Assembly: GCA_035304385.1 (NCBI GenBank)
Contig: DATGQD010000069.1
Coordinates: 1-64,000, forward strand
Direction: 5' to 3'
DNA length: 64,000 nt
Source of the DNA: ZC4RG29 sp035304385
GTDB taxonomy: Bacteria > Bacteroidota > Bacteroidia > Cytophagales > Cyclobacteriaceae
The translations under genes were made by a program, and so were the position numbers. Every line of letters begins with the position of its first letter. Position 1 is the first letter of the stretch. Below are positions 16,371 through 24,458 of the stretch, piece by piece. The notes below the pieces were generated by a model. The model saw only the letters and a list, made by a program, of their open reading frames with translations, was not told the origin of the DNA and made no database searches.

Positions 16371-18158
16371 ATGTGGCTGGCCCCGCTTCCTCTGAAATGG
16401 AAACTGATGGCGGTGATGCTGCTGACCAGCGGAGTTGTGGTAATCCTCACCCTGGCCACGTTCCTCGCGTATGAATTTTTTACCCACCGCAAGACGGCGA
16501 TCTCCGAGTTATCCAGCATCGGTTCTATTGTAGCCAGCAACAGCACCGCCGCGCTGGCGTTCGATAGTCCGCAGGAGGCAGCGGAAATTCTGGCCGCACT
16601 GCGGGCGGAGTCTCAGATTGTTCTGGCAGGTCTGTACGACGAAGAGGGCAATGTGTTTTCCGTATATCCTGGAGGGGCGGCTGACCAGCTACCACCGTTC
16701 AACAATGAGCAGGGATATGCGTTGAAGGGCGCATATCTTGAGGGATTTCATCCTGTTGTCGAGGGCGACGTTCGTCTGGGCACGCTTTTCATCCGGTCGA
16801 ACATGGCCAAGGCGAAGGAACGTTTTCAACTCTATTTCATCCTGTCCGGAGTAATGGCTGTGGGTGCGCTGATCATGGCATTTATCGTCTCGTCGCGGCT
16901 GCAAAAGCGCATCTCGCGCCCCATTCTCTCGTTGGCAAAGACAGCAGCCCAGGTTTCTGAAAGCAGAGATTACTCGCTCCGAGCGACGAAAGAGAACAAC
17001 GATGAGATCGGTTCATTGACAGACGCGTTCAACAACATGCTGGCGGAGATCGAATCGCAAAACCGGGAACTGCAGGCGCGTCATATCAGGCTGGGCAATA
17101 TGGTCCAGGGAATGGGCGACTCCTATTTCAGTCTCGATGCGGACTGGCGCGTCACGGACATCAACCACCGTGCGCTGGCCCAAATGAACCGTACGCGCGA
17201 AGAGGTCATTGGCAAAGTAATCTGGGAGGAGTTTCCACAGCTGGTAGAAAGTGAATTCTGGAAGGAGTATCACCGCGTCATGGAAGATCGCACCTCTGCG
17301 AGTTTCATCTCCTACCTGGAACGGTATTCGATCTGGATCGACGCACGCGTATTGCCACAGGATGACGGTGTCGCGATCTTTTACTCCGACATCACCAAAT
17401 ACAAAAGAGCGGAAGAAGAAGTGCGGTCTTTCAATCAAAAGCTCGAGGCCGTGGTGGCCAAGCGTACCCGCGAACTTGAGGCCGCGAACCAGGAACTGGA
17501 GTCATTCTCTTACTCAGTGTCTCACGACTTGCGGGCGCCTCTCCGCTCCATCCACGGTTACATGAACATCTTCGCCGAGGAGTATGGCAGTAAGCTCGAT
17601 GAGGAGGCGATGCGCCTGGTCAATATCATCCAGCACAACGCACGTCGGATGGGACAACTCATCGACGATCTTCTTTCATTTTCACGCCTCGGTAGAAGGG
17701 AACTTATGAAGGGGACGATCTCCATGGAAGACCTCGTCGACAGCATCTGGGACGAATTGCGGAAGGAGCAGGACGGCAGGGACATCGATTTCACACGGGC
17801 CACACTGCCACCAGCATTTGCCGATGGCGTGACCATGCGCCATGTTTGGACGAATCTGCTCTCCAACGCCGTTAAATACACCGGCCGTAAGGCTAATGCC
17901 ATCATCGAGGTCGGCGGACGTGAGGAGGGAGACAAGGTCATCTATTTTGTGCGCGACAACGGCTCCGGATTCGATATGCAATACTACCAAAAGTTGTTTG
18001 GCGTTTTTCAGCGGCTTCATTCCCAGGAAGAGTTCGAGGGTACCGGTGTCGGGCTGGCCATCGTCCAGCGTATTTTACATCGGCATGGAGGTACTGTTTG
18101 GGCAGATGCCCGTCCCGACAAAGGCGCCACGTTTTACTTTTCACTTCCCCGTCGCTGA
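16371..18158 (+). CDS. CHASE8-HAMP-PAS sensor histidine kinase
   Basis: A 595-residue inner-membrane sensor kinase. Order: transmembrane helix at about 13-40, periplasmic CHASE8 domain at about 45-140 (ASNSTAALAFDSPQEAAEIL, then the L-Y-D-E-E-G turn), second helix at about 150-175, HAMP, coiled region, PAS domain at about 245-345, HisKA with phospho-acceptor His385 (SYSVSHDLRAPL), and an ATPase domain with NLLSNAVKY, DNGSGFD and GTGVGLAIV. There is no GGDEF domain. The ATG at 16371 follows the YfiR-like gene by 4 bases, indicating translational coupling. By analogy with YfiR-YfiN, the periplasmic partner is likely to control kinase activity. The kinase class resembles phytochrome-like and light/redox kinases that use Rcp1-type receivers such as the one at 15254. 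Confidence 0.88.
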   Translation: MWLAPLPLKWKLMAVMLLTSGVVVILTLATFLAYEFFTHRKTAISELSSIGSIVASNSTAALAFDSPQEAAEILAALRAESQIVLAGLYDEEGNVFSVYPGGAADQLPPFNNEQGYALKGAYLEGFHPVVEGDVRLGTLFIRSNMAKAKERFQLYFILSGVMAVGALIMAFIVSSRLQKRISRPILSLAKTAAQVSESRDYSLRATKENNDEIGSLTDAFNNMLAEIESQNRELQARHIRLGNMVQGMGDSYFSLDADWRVTDINHRALAQMNRTREEVIGKVIWEEFPQLVESEFWKEYHRVMEDRTSASFISYLERYSIWIDARVLPQDDGVAIFYSDITKYKRAEEEVRSFNQKLEAVVAKRTRELEAANQELESFSYSVSHDLRAPLRSIHGYMNIFAEEYGSKLDEEAMRLVNIIQHNARRMGQLIDDLLSFSRLGRRELMKGTISMEDLVDSIWDELRKEQDGRDIDFTRATLPPAFADGVTMRHVWTNLLSNAVKYTGRKANAIIEVGGREEGDKVIYFVRDNGSGFDMQYYQKLFGVFQRLHSQEEFEGTGVGLAIVQRILHRHGGTVWADARPDKGATFYFSLPRR

Positions 18159-18352
18159 ATTTTCCCTTATAAATCGTTTGCAAAAAAGCGGCGACTTCGT
18201 TTTTGCGAAAACACACGGAAGCACGGTCGTTTCTCCTGCAACTGGCGTAAGGGTTTTCCCTGATATTTAAAAAATCAATGTTATCCCTGACGGAATAGCA
18301 CGCTGAGAGCGTGAGCTTTGCGATGGCGTTGTAAAAAGAGAAGCGCCAGTCA

Positions 18353-18685
18353 GTGAGAGCGTTGCAAGAAGGGCAGAAGGTCAGCGTACACCAGGGAGCA
18401 TCCCGCGAAGTACACAATTACTCAGAGCTACTTTCGAGGATGTCGAAGTTTATCGCACGCCTTCGACCACATCAGCGCAATTATCATCTCTGCCTTCGTG
18501 TCAACCTTTACTGGTACATCGAGAAACATAAGGAAATCGAACTCCTGATGGGGCGGCTGGCCACTGAATCCCGCCCGGACCTTCGTGAATATCTCGATAC
18601 GTTGTGTCTCACCGTCAGCCGCAAAATCGAAGAGGACGAGAAGATTGCCGGCGAATTTCTGAGCGGAGAGGCCGACTCGAAATAA
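18353..18685 (+). CDS. Small hypothetical protein, 110 aa
   Basis: I do not recognise this protein. The frame begins at a GTG (18353); the first ATG is at 18440, giving about 81 residues. It is predicted helical, basic in the first half and acidic in the second, with heptad-like spacing (YWYIEKHKEIELLMGRLA, then SRKIEEDEKIAGEF), suggesting a small coiled-coil or helical-bundle protein. No signal peptide. It stands alone between the CHASE8 kinase and the hybrid kinase. The minus-strand frame over the same bases has poor composition. A phosphotransfer protein was considered, but no H-x-x-K-G type motif is seen. Confidence 0.35.
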   Translation: MRALQEGQKVSVHQGASREVHNYSELLSRMSKFIARLRPHQRNYHLCLRVNLYWYIEKHKEIELLMGRLATESRPDLREYLDTLCLTVSRKIEEDEKIAGEFLSGEADSK

Positions 18686-19188
18686 TTGATGTATGCAAAC
18701 GGCAAAAAACCGCGAAAATCGCCGTCGACACAGTCTTTCATCGCGGACAATTCTCGCCGTTGTTGTAATCTTTATCAAAATTTTGGTTGTTCTCAGAGCA
18801 CTATGGTTGGTTGTCGCGGGTGTATTCCGCCGCCGTTCGGGCGGTTAGTTTGCCGTTGGGTAATTCCATCCCCGTTCCGGAAGCTATAGATTCTGACACC
18901 GTGCCCGCCTACTGCATAGGCTATGGGTGTAATGTTTGCGCCAACATTGAAAAAAAATTTACCAGACTTTTCTACTTGTTGCCGCTTATCACCTTACGCG
19001 GCGAATAGAGCCGTGATGCGTTTTGGATTGTAGGGTCAATTTCTTTAAATTCAGAACTGCATTTTCAGCAGTTACTTGACTTTAGTATTGTCCATTTTCG
19101 CCTGACGATCGGGCCGGGGTTCTTTGTCCCTGTTTGTCGATTAGTGGAAATGGGTTAACGACACATAATCGCCATCGACTCATGCCGT
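18686..19188. other. Long intergenic region without a supported gene
   Basis: About 500 bases precede the receiver-kinase hybrid gene. Short frames here look random on both strands. An inverted repeat AACTGC / GCAGTT (19054-19059 and 19068-19073) and a -7-like TAGTATTG (19083-19090, one mismatch from TAnnTTTG) lie about 100 bases before the next start and could be its control region. Nothing else was seen. Confidence 0.35.
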
Positions 19189-20340
19189 ATGGATAAGAGA
19201 CTCAAGATACTCATGCTGGAGGACGTGGAGGAGGACTCGGGGTTGATCAGATGGTCTCTGGAGAAAGGCGGAATCAATTTTGAAAGCAGGCGCGTTGACA
19301 AACGGGAGGCTTTCGTTGATGCGCTGCGGGTCTATCAGCCCGACGTTGTGCTATCGGATCATTCGCTTCCACAATTCAATTCCATGGAGGCGTTGCGCAT
19401 ATGCCGCATGATCGACCTAAGGGCGCCTTTTATCCTCGTTACCGGTACAGTCTCCGAAGAGTTTGCCGTCGCCTGTCTCAAGCAGGGCGCTGACGACTAT
19501 GTGCTCAAATCCAACCTCACCCGTTTGCCTTCGGCGATCCAGAATGCCCTGCTGCAGCGTGAACTCCGGGCAAAACAAAAAGCCACCGAACTCGAACTCC
19601 GCCTTCAAAACGACGAGCTCGTAAAGATCAACAACGAGCTTGACAACTTCGTATACAGTGTTTCTCACAACCTTCGCGCACCGCTGTCCACTGTCATGGG
19701 ATTGCTCAACCTTGCCAGGCAACAAACACCGGACACGAATGACTGGAAGCATTATGTCGATATGATGTCGTCCAGCATCCAGCGGCTGGATGACACCCTC
19801 AAGGAAATCCTGGAGTACTCCCGAAATGCACGTAACGAAATTGCTGTCGCCAAGATCGACTTTGAGCGAATAGCCACCATCGCCCTGGAGATGCAACGCT
19901 ATCAGAAAGGGTTCGACAACGTGGAAAAGTCGCTGAAAATAGGTTGTGACCCCCCGTTTTACTCCGACCCTTATCGCATCGGCGTCATCATGAACAACCT
20001 GGTATCGAACGCCATCCGATTTTCCGATGAGGAAAAGGACCAGAATCGTATTGAACTGCGTGTCGATCGGACGGATGCGGGCGTGCGTATCACTATCGAG
20101 GACAATGGCGTAGGGATTATGTCGGACATGCAAAAGAAGGTCTTTGATATGTTCTTCCGCGGTTCCGTCAAAAGCGAAGGAGCCGGACTTGGATTGTATA
20201 TTGTACGCGAAATGGTCTCCAAACTCAAGGGCACCATACAACTCACATCCAACCCTGGACAAGGTACTTGTGTGAGCATCGACCTTCCTGATCTTGCCGC
20301 CGACAGGCAGGAAGTTGTCCGAATGAGGGTCGGCGGATAA
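19189..20340 (+). CDS. Hybrid protein: N-terminal receiver fused to a histidine kinase
   Basis: A 383-residue cytoplasmic protein with a receiver first (residues about 1-120: ILMLEDVEEDS acidic pocket, phospho-acceptor Asp57 in VVLSDHSLPQF, ILVTGT, then YVLKSNL). A short helix links it to HisKA with His160 (YSVSHNLRAPL) and an ATPase domain (NNLVSNAIRFS, DNGVGI, GAGLGLYIVREM). There is no transmembrane segment. A receiver ahead of the kinase suggests that phosphorylation by another kinase tunes its activity, making it an intermediate in a relay. It heads a tight run: 11 bases to the PAS kinase, which overlaps the NarL-type regulator gene. Confidence 0.88.
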   Translation: MDKRLKILMLEDVEEDSGLIRWSLEKGGINFESRRVDKREAFVDALRVYQPDVVLSDHSLPQFNSMEALRICRMIDLRAPFILVTGTVSEEFAVACLKQGADDYVLKSNLTRLPSAIQNALLQRELRAKQKATELELRLQNDELVKINNELDNFVYSVSHNLRAPLSTVMGLLNLARQQTPDTNDWKHYVDMMSSSIQRLDDTLKEILEYSRNARNEIAVAKIDFERIATIALEMQRYQKGFDNVEKSLKIGCDPPFYSDPYRIGVIMNNLVSNAIRFSDEEKDQNRIELRVDRTDAGVRITIEDNGVGIMSDMQKKVFDMFFRGSVKSEGAGLGLYIVREMVSKLKGTIQLTSNPGQGTCVSIDLPDLAADRQEVVRMRVGG

Positions 20341-20351
20341 AGACTCTCTTA

Positions 20352-21848
20352 ATGTCCGTAGAAAACCTCTTTCAACATATCCGGCTGCCGGTATTTTTGG
20401 TAGATTCCAGGCAGCGGATTGTTTACTTCAACGCTGCGGTCGACCGATACCGCCACCTTGCCCGGGCACCCATCGAAAAGGGCGTCGCCTATACCGACAT
20501 CGTATCCAGCGAACGCGAAGAAATCGTCCGCAACCTCCTTGGACAAACGCAACAGGGCATCACAGAAACCGTCGAAGCAGAGTATGGCGACCGCGACGGA
20601 AGAACCTATTGCTTTGAAGTCACCTACGCACCCTACCAGGCAGACGACGATTCCATGACGCTCGTCGAAGTGCGCGATATCACACCGCACAAGACTTTCG
20701 AGCGCAAAACGGTGCGGATGCTCCGCGAATTCCAGGATATACTCGAAAATGCAAACGCGCTAATTTTTTCTATCGACAGCCGTGAGTATGTCACCGAATG
20801 GAACAGGGAGTGCACACGGGTGACGGGTTTCGAAAAGAACGACATCCTCACGCAGCGTATCTACAGACTTACCGACGACGCCGGTCGCCAACAGCTCAAG
20901 CGGCTCAACGCACGCGTGATGGAGGGTGAACCGGTTTATGGGTACGAAGTCGTGATACGCGGCAAGGACAATACGGCGGTTACGCTGTTGATGAACGTAA
21001 CCCCAAAGTTCAACGATCGTGGCGATGTAGTGGGCGCTCTATTCGTGGGCCAGGATATCACCGAGCTGTCGGGCTATCGGTCGTCGCTGGAACAACAGGT
21101 GCGCGACCGCACGGAAAAATTGCAACACGCACTGGAAAAGGAACGGGAGCTGGTGAAACTCAAGAACCGGTTTGTGTCGATGGCATCCCATGAGTTTCGT
21201 ACGCCCTTATCGTCGATCGAAAATGCAATCCAGGTGTTGCGGTCTGTTCGCGGCGCCTCCAATGTGGAGCAGGAGACATTGGGGAGGATTGAGCGGCAGG
21301 TAGACGTCATGAAGAGCCTGCTTGAAGACATCCTGACGCTGGAACGGGGCGAACAACACAGGATCAGGGCTACCTTCCAATCGTTTGATCTCATTGCGTT
21401 CCTCGATGAACTGGTCGAGGAAGTACTGATCAGCAGAAAGCATTCCCACCGGGTCAAGAAGACCATCGGGGAGCGGAAAATTCCTATGGTCTGCGACAGT
21501 AAGCTGCTTCGAAACATCTTCATTAACCTGTTGAGCAATGCCATGAAATTTTCACCGGCCAGCGACCGGATAGAATTCGTCGTGAATCGGATCCCGCCGG
21601 GGCTGGCCGAGGTGACAATTATCGACTACGGGATCGGCATTCCTCCTGACGACCTCGCGCGCATCTATGAACCTTTCATACGGGGCTCCAACACCGGGGC
21701 TATCGGCGGTACGGGTCTCGGCATGTCGATCGTCAAACGCGCTGTGGATACACTCAATGGAAAACTGTATCTTGACAGCGTGCCGGGACAAGGAACGAAA
21801 GCAACCGTTATCTTGCCCTGCTCACCTGCAACTTCGGATGGCCGATGA
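20352..21848 (+). CDS. PAS-domain sensor histidine kinase (cytoplasmic)
   Basis: A 498-residue soluble kinase. Two PAS domains are visible: residues about 1-110 (IRLPVFLVDSRQRIVYFNAA) and about 120-240 (ILENANALIFSIDSREYVTEWN, ending in a PAC-like MNVTPKFNDRGDVVG). A coiled coil follows, then HisKA with His280 (MASHEFRTPLS) and an ATPase domain with NLLSNAMKFSP, DYGIGIP and GGTGLGMSIV. The lack of a signal or membrane helix implies a cytoplasmic ligand, redox state or partner protein. Its stop overlaps the start of the NarL-type regulator by 4 bases, so the two form a clear pair, with the hybrid kinase at 19189 upstream in the same operon. Confidence 0.9.
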   Translation: MSVENLFQHIRLPVFLVDSRQRIVYFNAAVDRYRHLARAPIEKGVAYTDIVSSEREEIVRNLLGQTQQGITETVEAEYGDRDGRTYCFEVTYAPYQADDDSMTLVEVRDITPHKTFERKTVRMLREFQDILENANALIFSIDSREYVTEWNRECTRVTGFEKNDILTQRIYRLTDDAGRQQLKRLNARVMEGEPVYGYEVVIRGKDNTAVTLLMNVTPKFNDRGDVVGALFVGQDITELSGYRSSLEQQVRDRTEKLQHALEKERELVKLKNRFVSMASHEFRTPLSSIENAIQVLRSVRGASNVEQETLGRIERQVDVMKSLLEDILTLERGEQHRIRATFQSFDLIAFLDELVEEVLISRKHSHRVKKTIGERKIPMVCDSKLLRNIFINLLSNAMKFSPASDRIEFVVNRIPPGLAEVTIIDYGIGIPPDDLARIYEPFIRGSNTGAIGGTGLGMSIVKRAVDTLNGKLYLDSVPGQGTKATVILPCSPATSDGR

Positions 21849-22513
21849 AAATAACTGTACTGATCGTCGATGATCATACCATCTTAAGAGAGGGCATGGC
21901 TTCGCTCCTGGCCGGCATCGATGACATCGAGGTAATCGGCATGGCATCGAGCGGAGAAGAAGCCATAAACCAGGTGTCAGAACTGAATCCCCGCGTGATC
22001 CTTATGGATATCGTCATGGCTGGAATGAACGGCCTGGAGGCTACCCGCTGGATCAAGGAACAAAATGGCGCCGTAAAGGTGATTATTATCTCCTCTGAAG
22101 TCTCACGCGACTACGTTACGCAGGGCATTAAGTGCGGCATTGACGGCTACCTGCCCAAAGACGCGAACCGTGAAGAAGTGGTTCAGGCCATTCGGACTGT
22201 CGCAGGTGGTAACAATTTTTTCGACGACGCCATCACCAAGCTGGTATTTGAAGATTACTATTCCCGTGAAAAGGATGGCCGCCGGCGCCCAAACAAATCT
22301 CCCGGTGTCGGATTAACCCGCCGCGAATACGAGATTATCGAGCAAGTCGCCGCCGGCAAAAGCAACCAGGAGGTCGCCGACGCCCTCTTCGTAAGCGTCA
22401 AGACCGTCGAAACCCATAAGAAGAATATCCTCGACAAACTAGGCCTCAAGAACAGCCTCCAGCTGGTGCGCTACGCCATCAAGAACAATATCATTTCGCT
22501 CGACGAAGAATAG
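21845..22513 (+). CDS. NarL/FixJ-family response regulator
   Basis: A 222-residue DNA-binding response regulator. The receiver has an acidic pocket in LIVDDHTIL and phospho-acceptor Asp55 (ILMDIVMAGMNG). The C-terminal LuxR-type helix-turn-helix lies at about 150-215 (LTRREYEIIEQVAAGKSNQEVA, then SVKTVETHKKNIL). The ATG overlaps the stop of the PAS kinase gene (ATGA). It is the only DNA-binding output in the run of signalling genes from 15254 to 24224, so several kinases in the block may converge on it. Target genes are unknown; the small secreted proteins directly downstream are candidates by position only. Confidence 0.92.
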   Translation: MKITVLIVDDHTILREGMASLLAGIDDIEVIGMASSGEEAINQVSELNPRVILMDIVMAGMNGLEATRWIKEQNGAVKVIIISSEVSRDYVTQGIKCGIDGYLPKDANREEVVQAIRTVAGGNNFFDDAITKLVFEDYYSREKDGRRRPNKSPGVGLTRREYEIIEQVAAGKSNQEVADALFVSVKTVETHKKNILDKLGLKNSLQLVRYAIKNNIISLDEE

Positions 22514-22619
22514 CCGGCCCCTGACCTCGGGGTTTACCCTGAATTCGCAAAATCAGGAACATCAGGGATGCGCAGCGCCGTGAATCACCCCAACTTTGGG
22601 CCATTCAAACGCAAATAGT

Positions 22620-22769
22620 ATGTGCAGTGAACGGATCAGGGAGAATGGTATCAAAGCGGTAGTTCTGGTGCTTTTTTATGCGGTTCTCTCTGTTTATACG
22701 CTTGTAGCGGAAGCACAAACCCCCGAAGGGCAATATACCGGTGGCGCCGCATCGTTCCAGACCCGGTAA
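22620..22769 (+). CDS. Possible 49-aa secreted peptide or gene remnant
   Basis: A 49-codon frame from ATG 22620 to TAA 22767-22769. It has a believable N-terminal signal: basic residues, then a hydrophobic stretch VVLVLFYAVLSVYTLV and a possible cleavage after AEA, leaving a mature tail of roughly 17-19 residues (QTPEGQYTGGAASFQTR). It lies 58 bases before the secreted protein at 22828 on the same strand. It could be a real small secreted peptide or the 5' remnant of a decayed gene. No family is recognised. Confidence 0.3.
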   Translation: MCSERIRENGIKAVVLVLFYAVLSVYTLVAEAQTPEGQYTGGAASFQTR

Positions 22770-22827
22770 GCGATCAATGGATGGTCGGCTTGGGACTCCG
22801 TTTTGGAATCCTTCGATAATACAAAAC

Positions 22828-23259
22828 ATGAAAGCAGTTATCGTTTTCGCGAGCTTTTTCTTGTCCGGCCTGGTGGCCAGCGCCCAGAGTATGACGGTTC
22901 AGACGCAGTCAGAATGGACGGTGGCGGGCATCCAGCATGGTCTTTCTGTGGGATATGAGACGCGGTCGTCATGGGGGCTGGGTGTCTACTACCAGGCTGA
23001 ACTTGAAAAGGAAAGCGAAGACAATGTTACGCGCGACGATTATCGCGGCATATATCTTCAAGCGCCGGTGGCGAAGGCCGAGAGGCTGTCATTCTTCGCA
23101 CTCCTGCGCGCAGGGTTTGCAAATAATCACTTTGTAGCGATCGCTCCCGGTCTGGAGACAAGGGTGCATATCAGCCAGCGTCTCGGCACCGCCTTCGGCA
23201 TGGGCCTCCGTATGGGGTATGCATCCGTCTCCGGTAGATTGTTTCTGAAGATGTTTTAA
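22828..23259 (+). CDS. Small secreted protein, probable outer-membrane type
   Basis: A 143-residue protein. The ATG at 22828 gives a typical signal peptide ending in ASAQ, the common Bacteroidota cleavage context; the frame is open further upstream but without a signal. The mature part has alternating hydrophobic/polar strands with aromatic ends (WTVAGIQHGLSVGYET, WGLGVYYQAELE, LSFFALLRAGFANNHFV, GMGLRMGYASVSGRLFLKMF), as in small beta-barrel outer-membrane proteins, and it ends in Phe. The function is unknown. It lies just downstream of the NarL regulator and 2 bases before the lipoprotein gene at 23262, so the two are probably co-transcribed. Confidence 0.6.
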   Translation: MKAVIVFASFFLSGLVASAQSMTVQTQSEWTVAGIQHGLSVGYETRSSWGLGVYYQAELEKESEDNVTRDDYRGIYLQAPVAKAERLSFFALLRAGFANNHFVAIAPGLETRVHISQRLGTAFGMGLRMGYASVSGRLFLKMF

Positions 23260-23261
23260 TC

Positions 23262-23828
23262 ATGTTGCGGGTTTTGATCTACGCTTTCCTTATGCACCTG
23301 CTGCTGACTTCCTGCGAAATCATTCCGGAAGACGCCCAGGTAAGGCACTTCGTGATCCGGCAAGGTGAGCATTATTCGTCGCCACGCTACGTTGAAACAC
23401 TTCAGGCACATAAGCTTGTTTTCGAAGCTACGTTCGATGAAACGGCGGTGTATGACATCGCCGATTATTATCAGGACTCGGCCAACAAGCTGCTCGGTTT
23501 CTCCGATTGCAATTCCGAGCACCACGAAAACAGCGCACGCTTCGGTTGGATGTGGTTTAACGACAGGCTCGAGATACACGCATACTGCTATTTGAACGGC
23601 GAGAGACAAACGCAGTTCGTTGGGGTGGCGGCGTTGAACGTGCCGGCACGATATGAGATCGAAATAGGGAAGTCGGAATACGTATTTCGATTCAACAACA
23701 ACGCGCCCGTAGTAATGCCGCGGGGCGATACGTGCGATAAAGGCGTGTACTATCTGTTGTGGCCGTATTTCGGTGGCGAAATGCCTGCCCCTCATGATGT
23801 ACACGTGGCTGTAAGGATGTTGCGGTAA
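23262..23828 (+). CDS. Hypothetical lipoprotein, 188 aa
   Basis: A 188-residue protein with a lipoprotein signal and lipobox Cys18 (LLLTSC). The mature part looks like an extracytoplasmic beta-sandwich: RHFVIRQGEHYSSPR, LVFEATFDETAVYD, then FGWMWFNDRLEIHAYCYLNGER and YYLLWPYFGG. The region 'KLLGFSDCNSEHHENSARFGW' resembles small Bacteroidota lipoproteins of unknown function found beside colonisation or polysaccharide genes (recollection, not checked). Conserved aromatic residues suggest a binding face. Two bases separate it from the preceding outer-membrane-type gene, and 15 bases from the degenerate receiver downstream, so all three may be one transcript under the NarL regulator. Confidence 0.55.
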   Translation: MLRVLIYAFLMHLLLTSCEIIPEDAQVRHFVIRQGEHYSSPRYVETLQAHKLVFEATFDETAVYDIADYYQDSANKLLGFSDCNSEHHENSARFGWMWFNDRLEIHAYCYLNGERQTQFVGVAALNVPARYEIEIGKSEYVFRFNNNAPVVMPRGDTCDKGVYYLLWPYFGGEMPAPHDVHVAVRMLR

Positions 23829-23843
23829 TGAGGAGTTGGAAGC

Positions 23844-24224
23844 ATGAACATAATGATGGTCGGGACAGGTCCGGTAGCGGAGAGAATGGTAGAGGCGGTC
23901 TCTGGGATAAGTGCAGTGGAACGTGTGGCATGGGTACCGTCCGGAGAGGCGGCATTGGATACATACCGGAACCTGGACCCCGACCTTATTTTGATGGACA
24001 TTATCCAGGAAGGCATGACGGGCATTGAGTCTGCCCGCGCGATAAGGGAACAGGATGACAAGGTGCGCATCGTGCTCGTGTCCGAGTCGTTCAACCTGGA
24101 ATTCCTGATCGTAGCGCATGAGTCGGGATTGGATGGATACCTGGTGCGGTCTTATGATCCTGATGTTTTGAAACACGTTTTGGCAGACGTAGGTAGAGGA
24201 CAATTTCTTTTGTTTAGTGATTGA
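23844..24224 (+). CDS. Stand-alone receiver domain lacking the acidic pocket
   Basis: A 126-residue single receiver domain. The fold pattern is clear: the phospho-acceptor position is kept as Asp52 (ILMDIIQEGMTGIE), and the switch Ser is present in VRIVLVSES. The opening strand, however, reads MNIMMVGTGP where active receivers carry D-D or E-D, so the Mg2+-binding acidic pair is missing. The usual Lys-Pro near the end is replaced (LVRSYDPD). Such pseudo-receivers usually act as phosphorylation-independent protein-binding modules. The overall sequence is closest to the NarL-type receiver at 21845 (a similar 'MDI...GMxGIE/LEA' segment), suggesting a duplicated and decayed receiver that may bind one of the local kinases. 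A terminator follows at 24350. Confidence 0.75.
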   Translation: MNIMMVGTGPVAERMVEAVSGISAVERVAWVPSGEAALDTYRNLDPDLILMDIIQEGMTGIESARAIREQDDKVRIVLVSESFNLEFLIVAHESGLDGYLVRSYDPDVLKHVLADVGRGQFLLFSD

Positions 24225-24349
24225 CAGGGGCTACATGTGTGCTGATACTCTCCGGTGAAGTTGGGTGAGAGCGTTCCGCCGCCATAGGATGATTGACAGG
24301 TGCAGAGGAGGTGGCGAAGATAGGAGAGTATAGCACCATGTATTGCGTT

Positions 24350-24376
24350 AATGCCCATTTTATGGGCATTTTTTTT
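24350..24376 (+). terminator. Rho-independent terminator
   Basis: A perfect 9-bp stem AATGCCCAT / ATGGGCATT (24350-24358 and 24362-24370) with a 3-base loop is followed by six T. It closes the signalling block and separates it from the lactate operon, whose first ATG is 82 bases further on. Confidence 0.75.
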
Positions 24377-24458
24377 GCCCCTTCTGTATACCCTGATCCT
24401 TATCCCATCAATCTTCACATCCTAGGAATCTTAATCCGTTGTCCCTATATTTTCCCTG

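Noticed and set aside
18180..18206. GCAAAAA...TTTTTGC inverted repeat after the CHASE8 kinase gene
   Set aside because: The stem is only A-T rich and no T run follows, so a terminator is not supported; it may be chance in an AT-rich gap.
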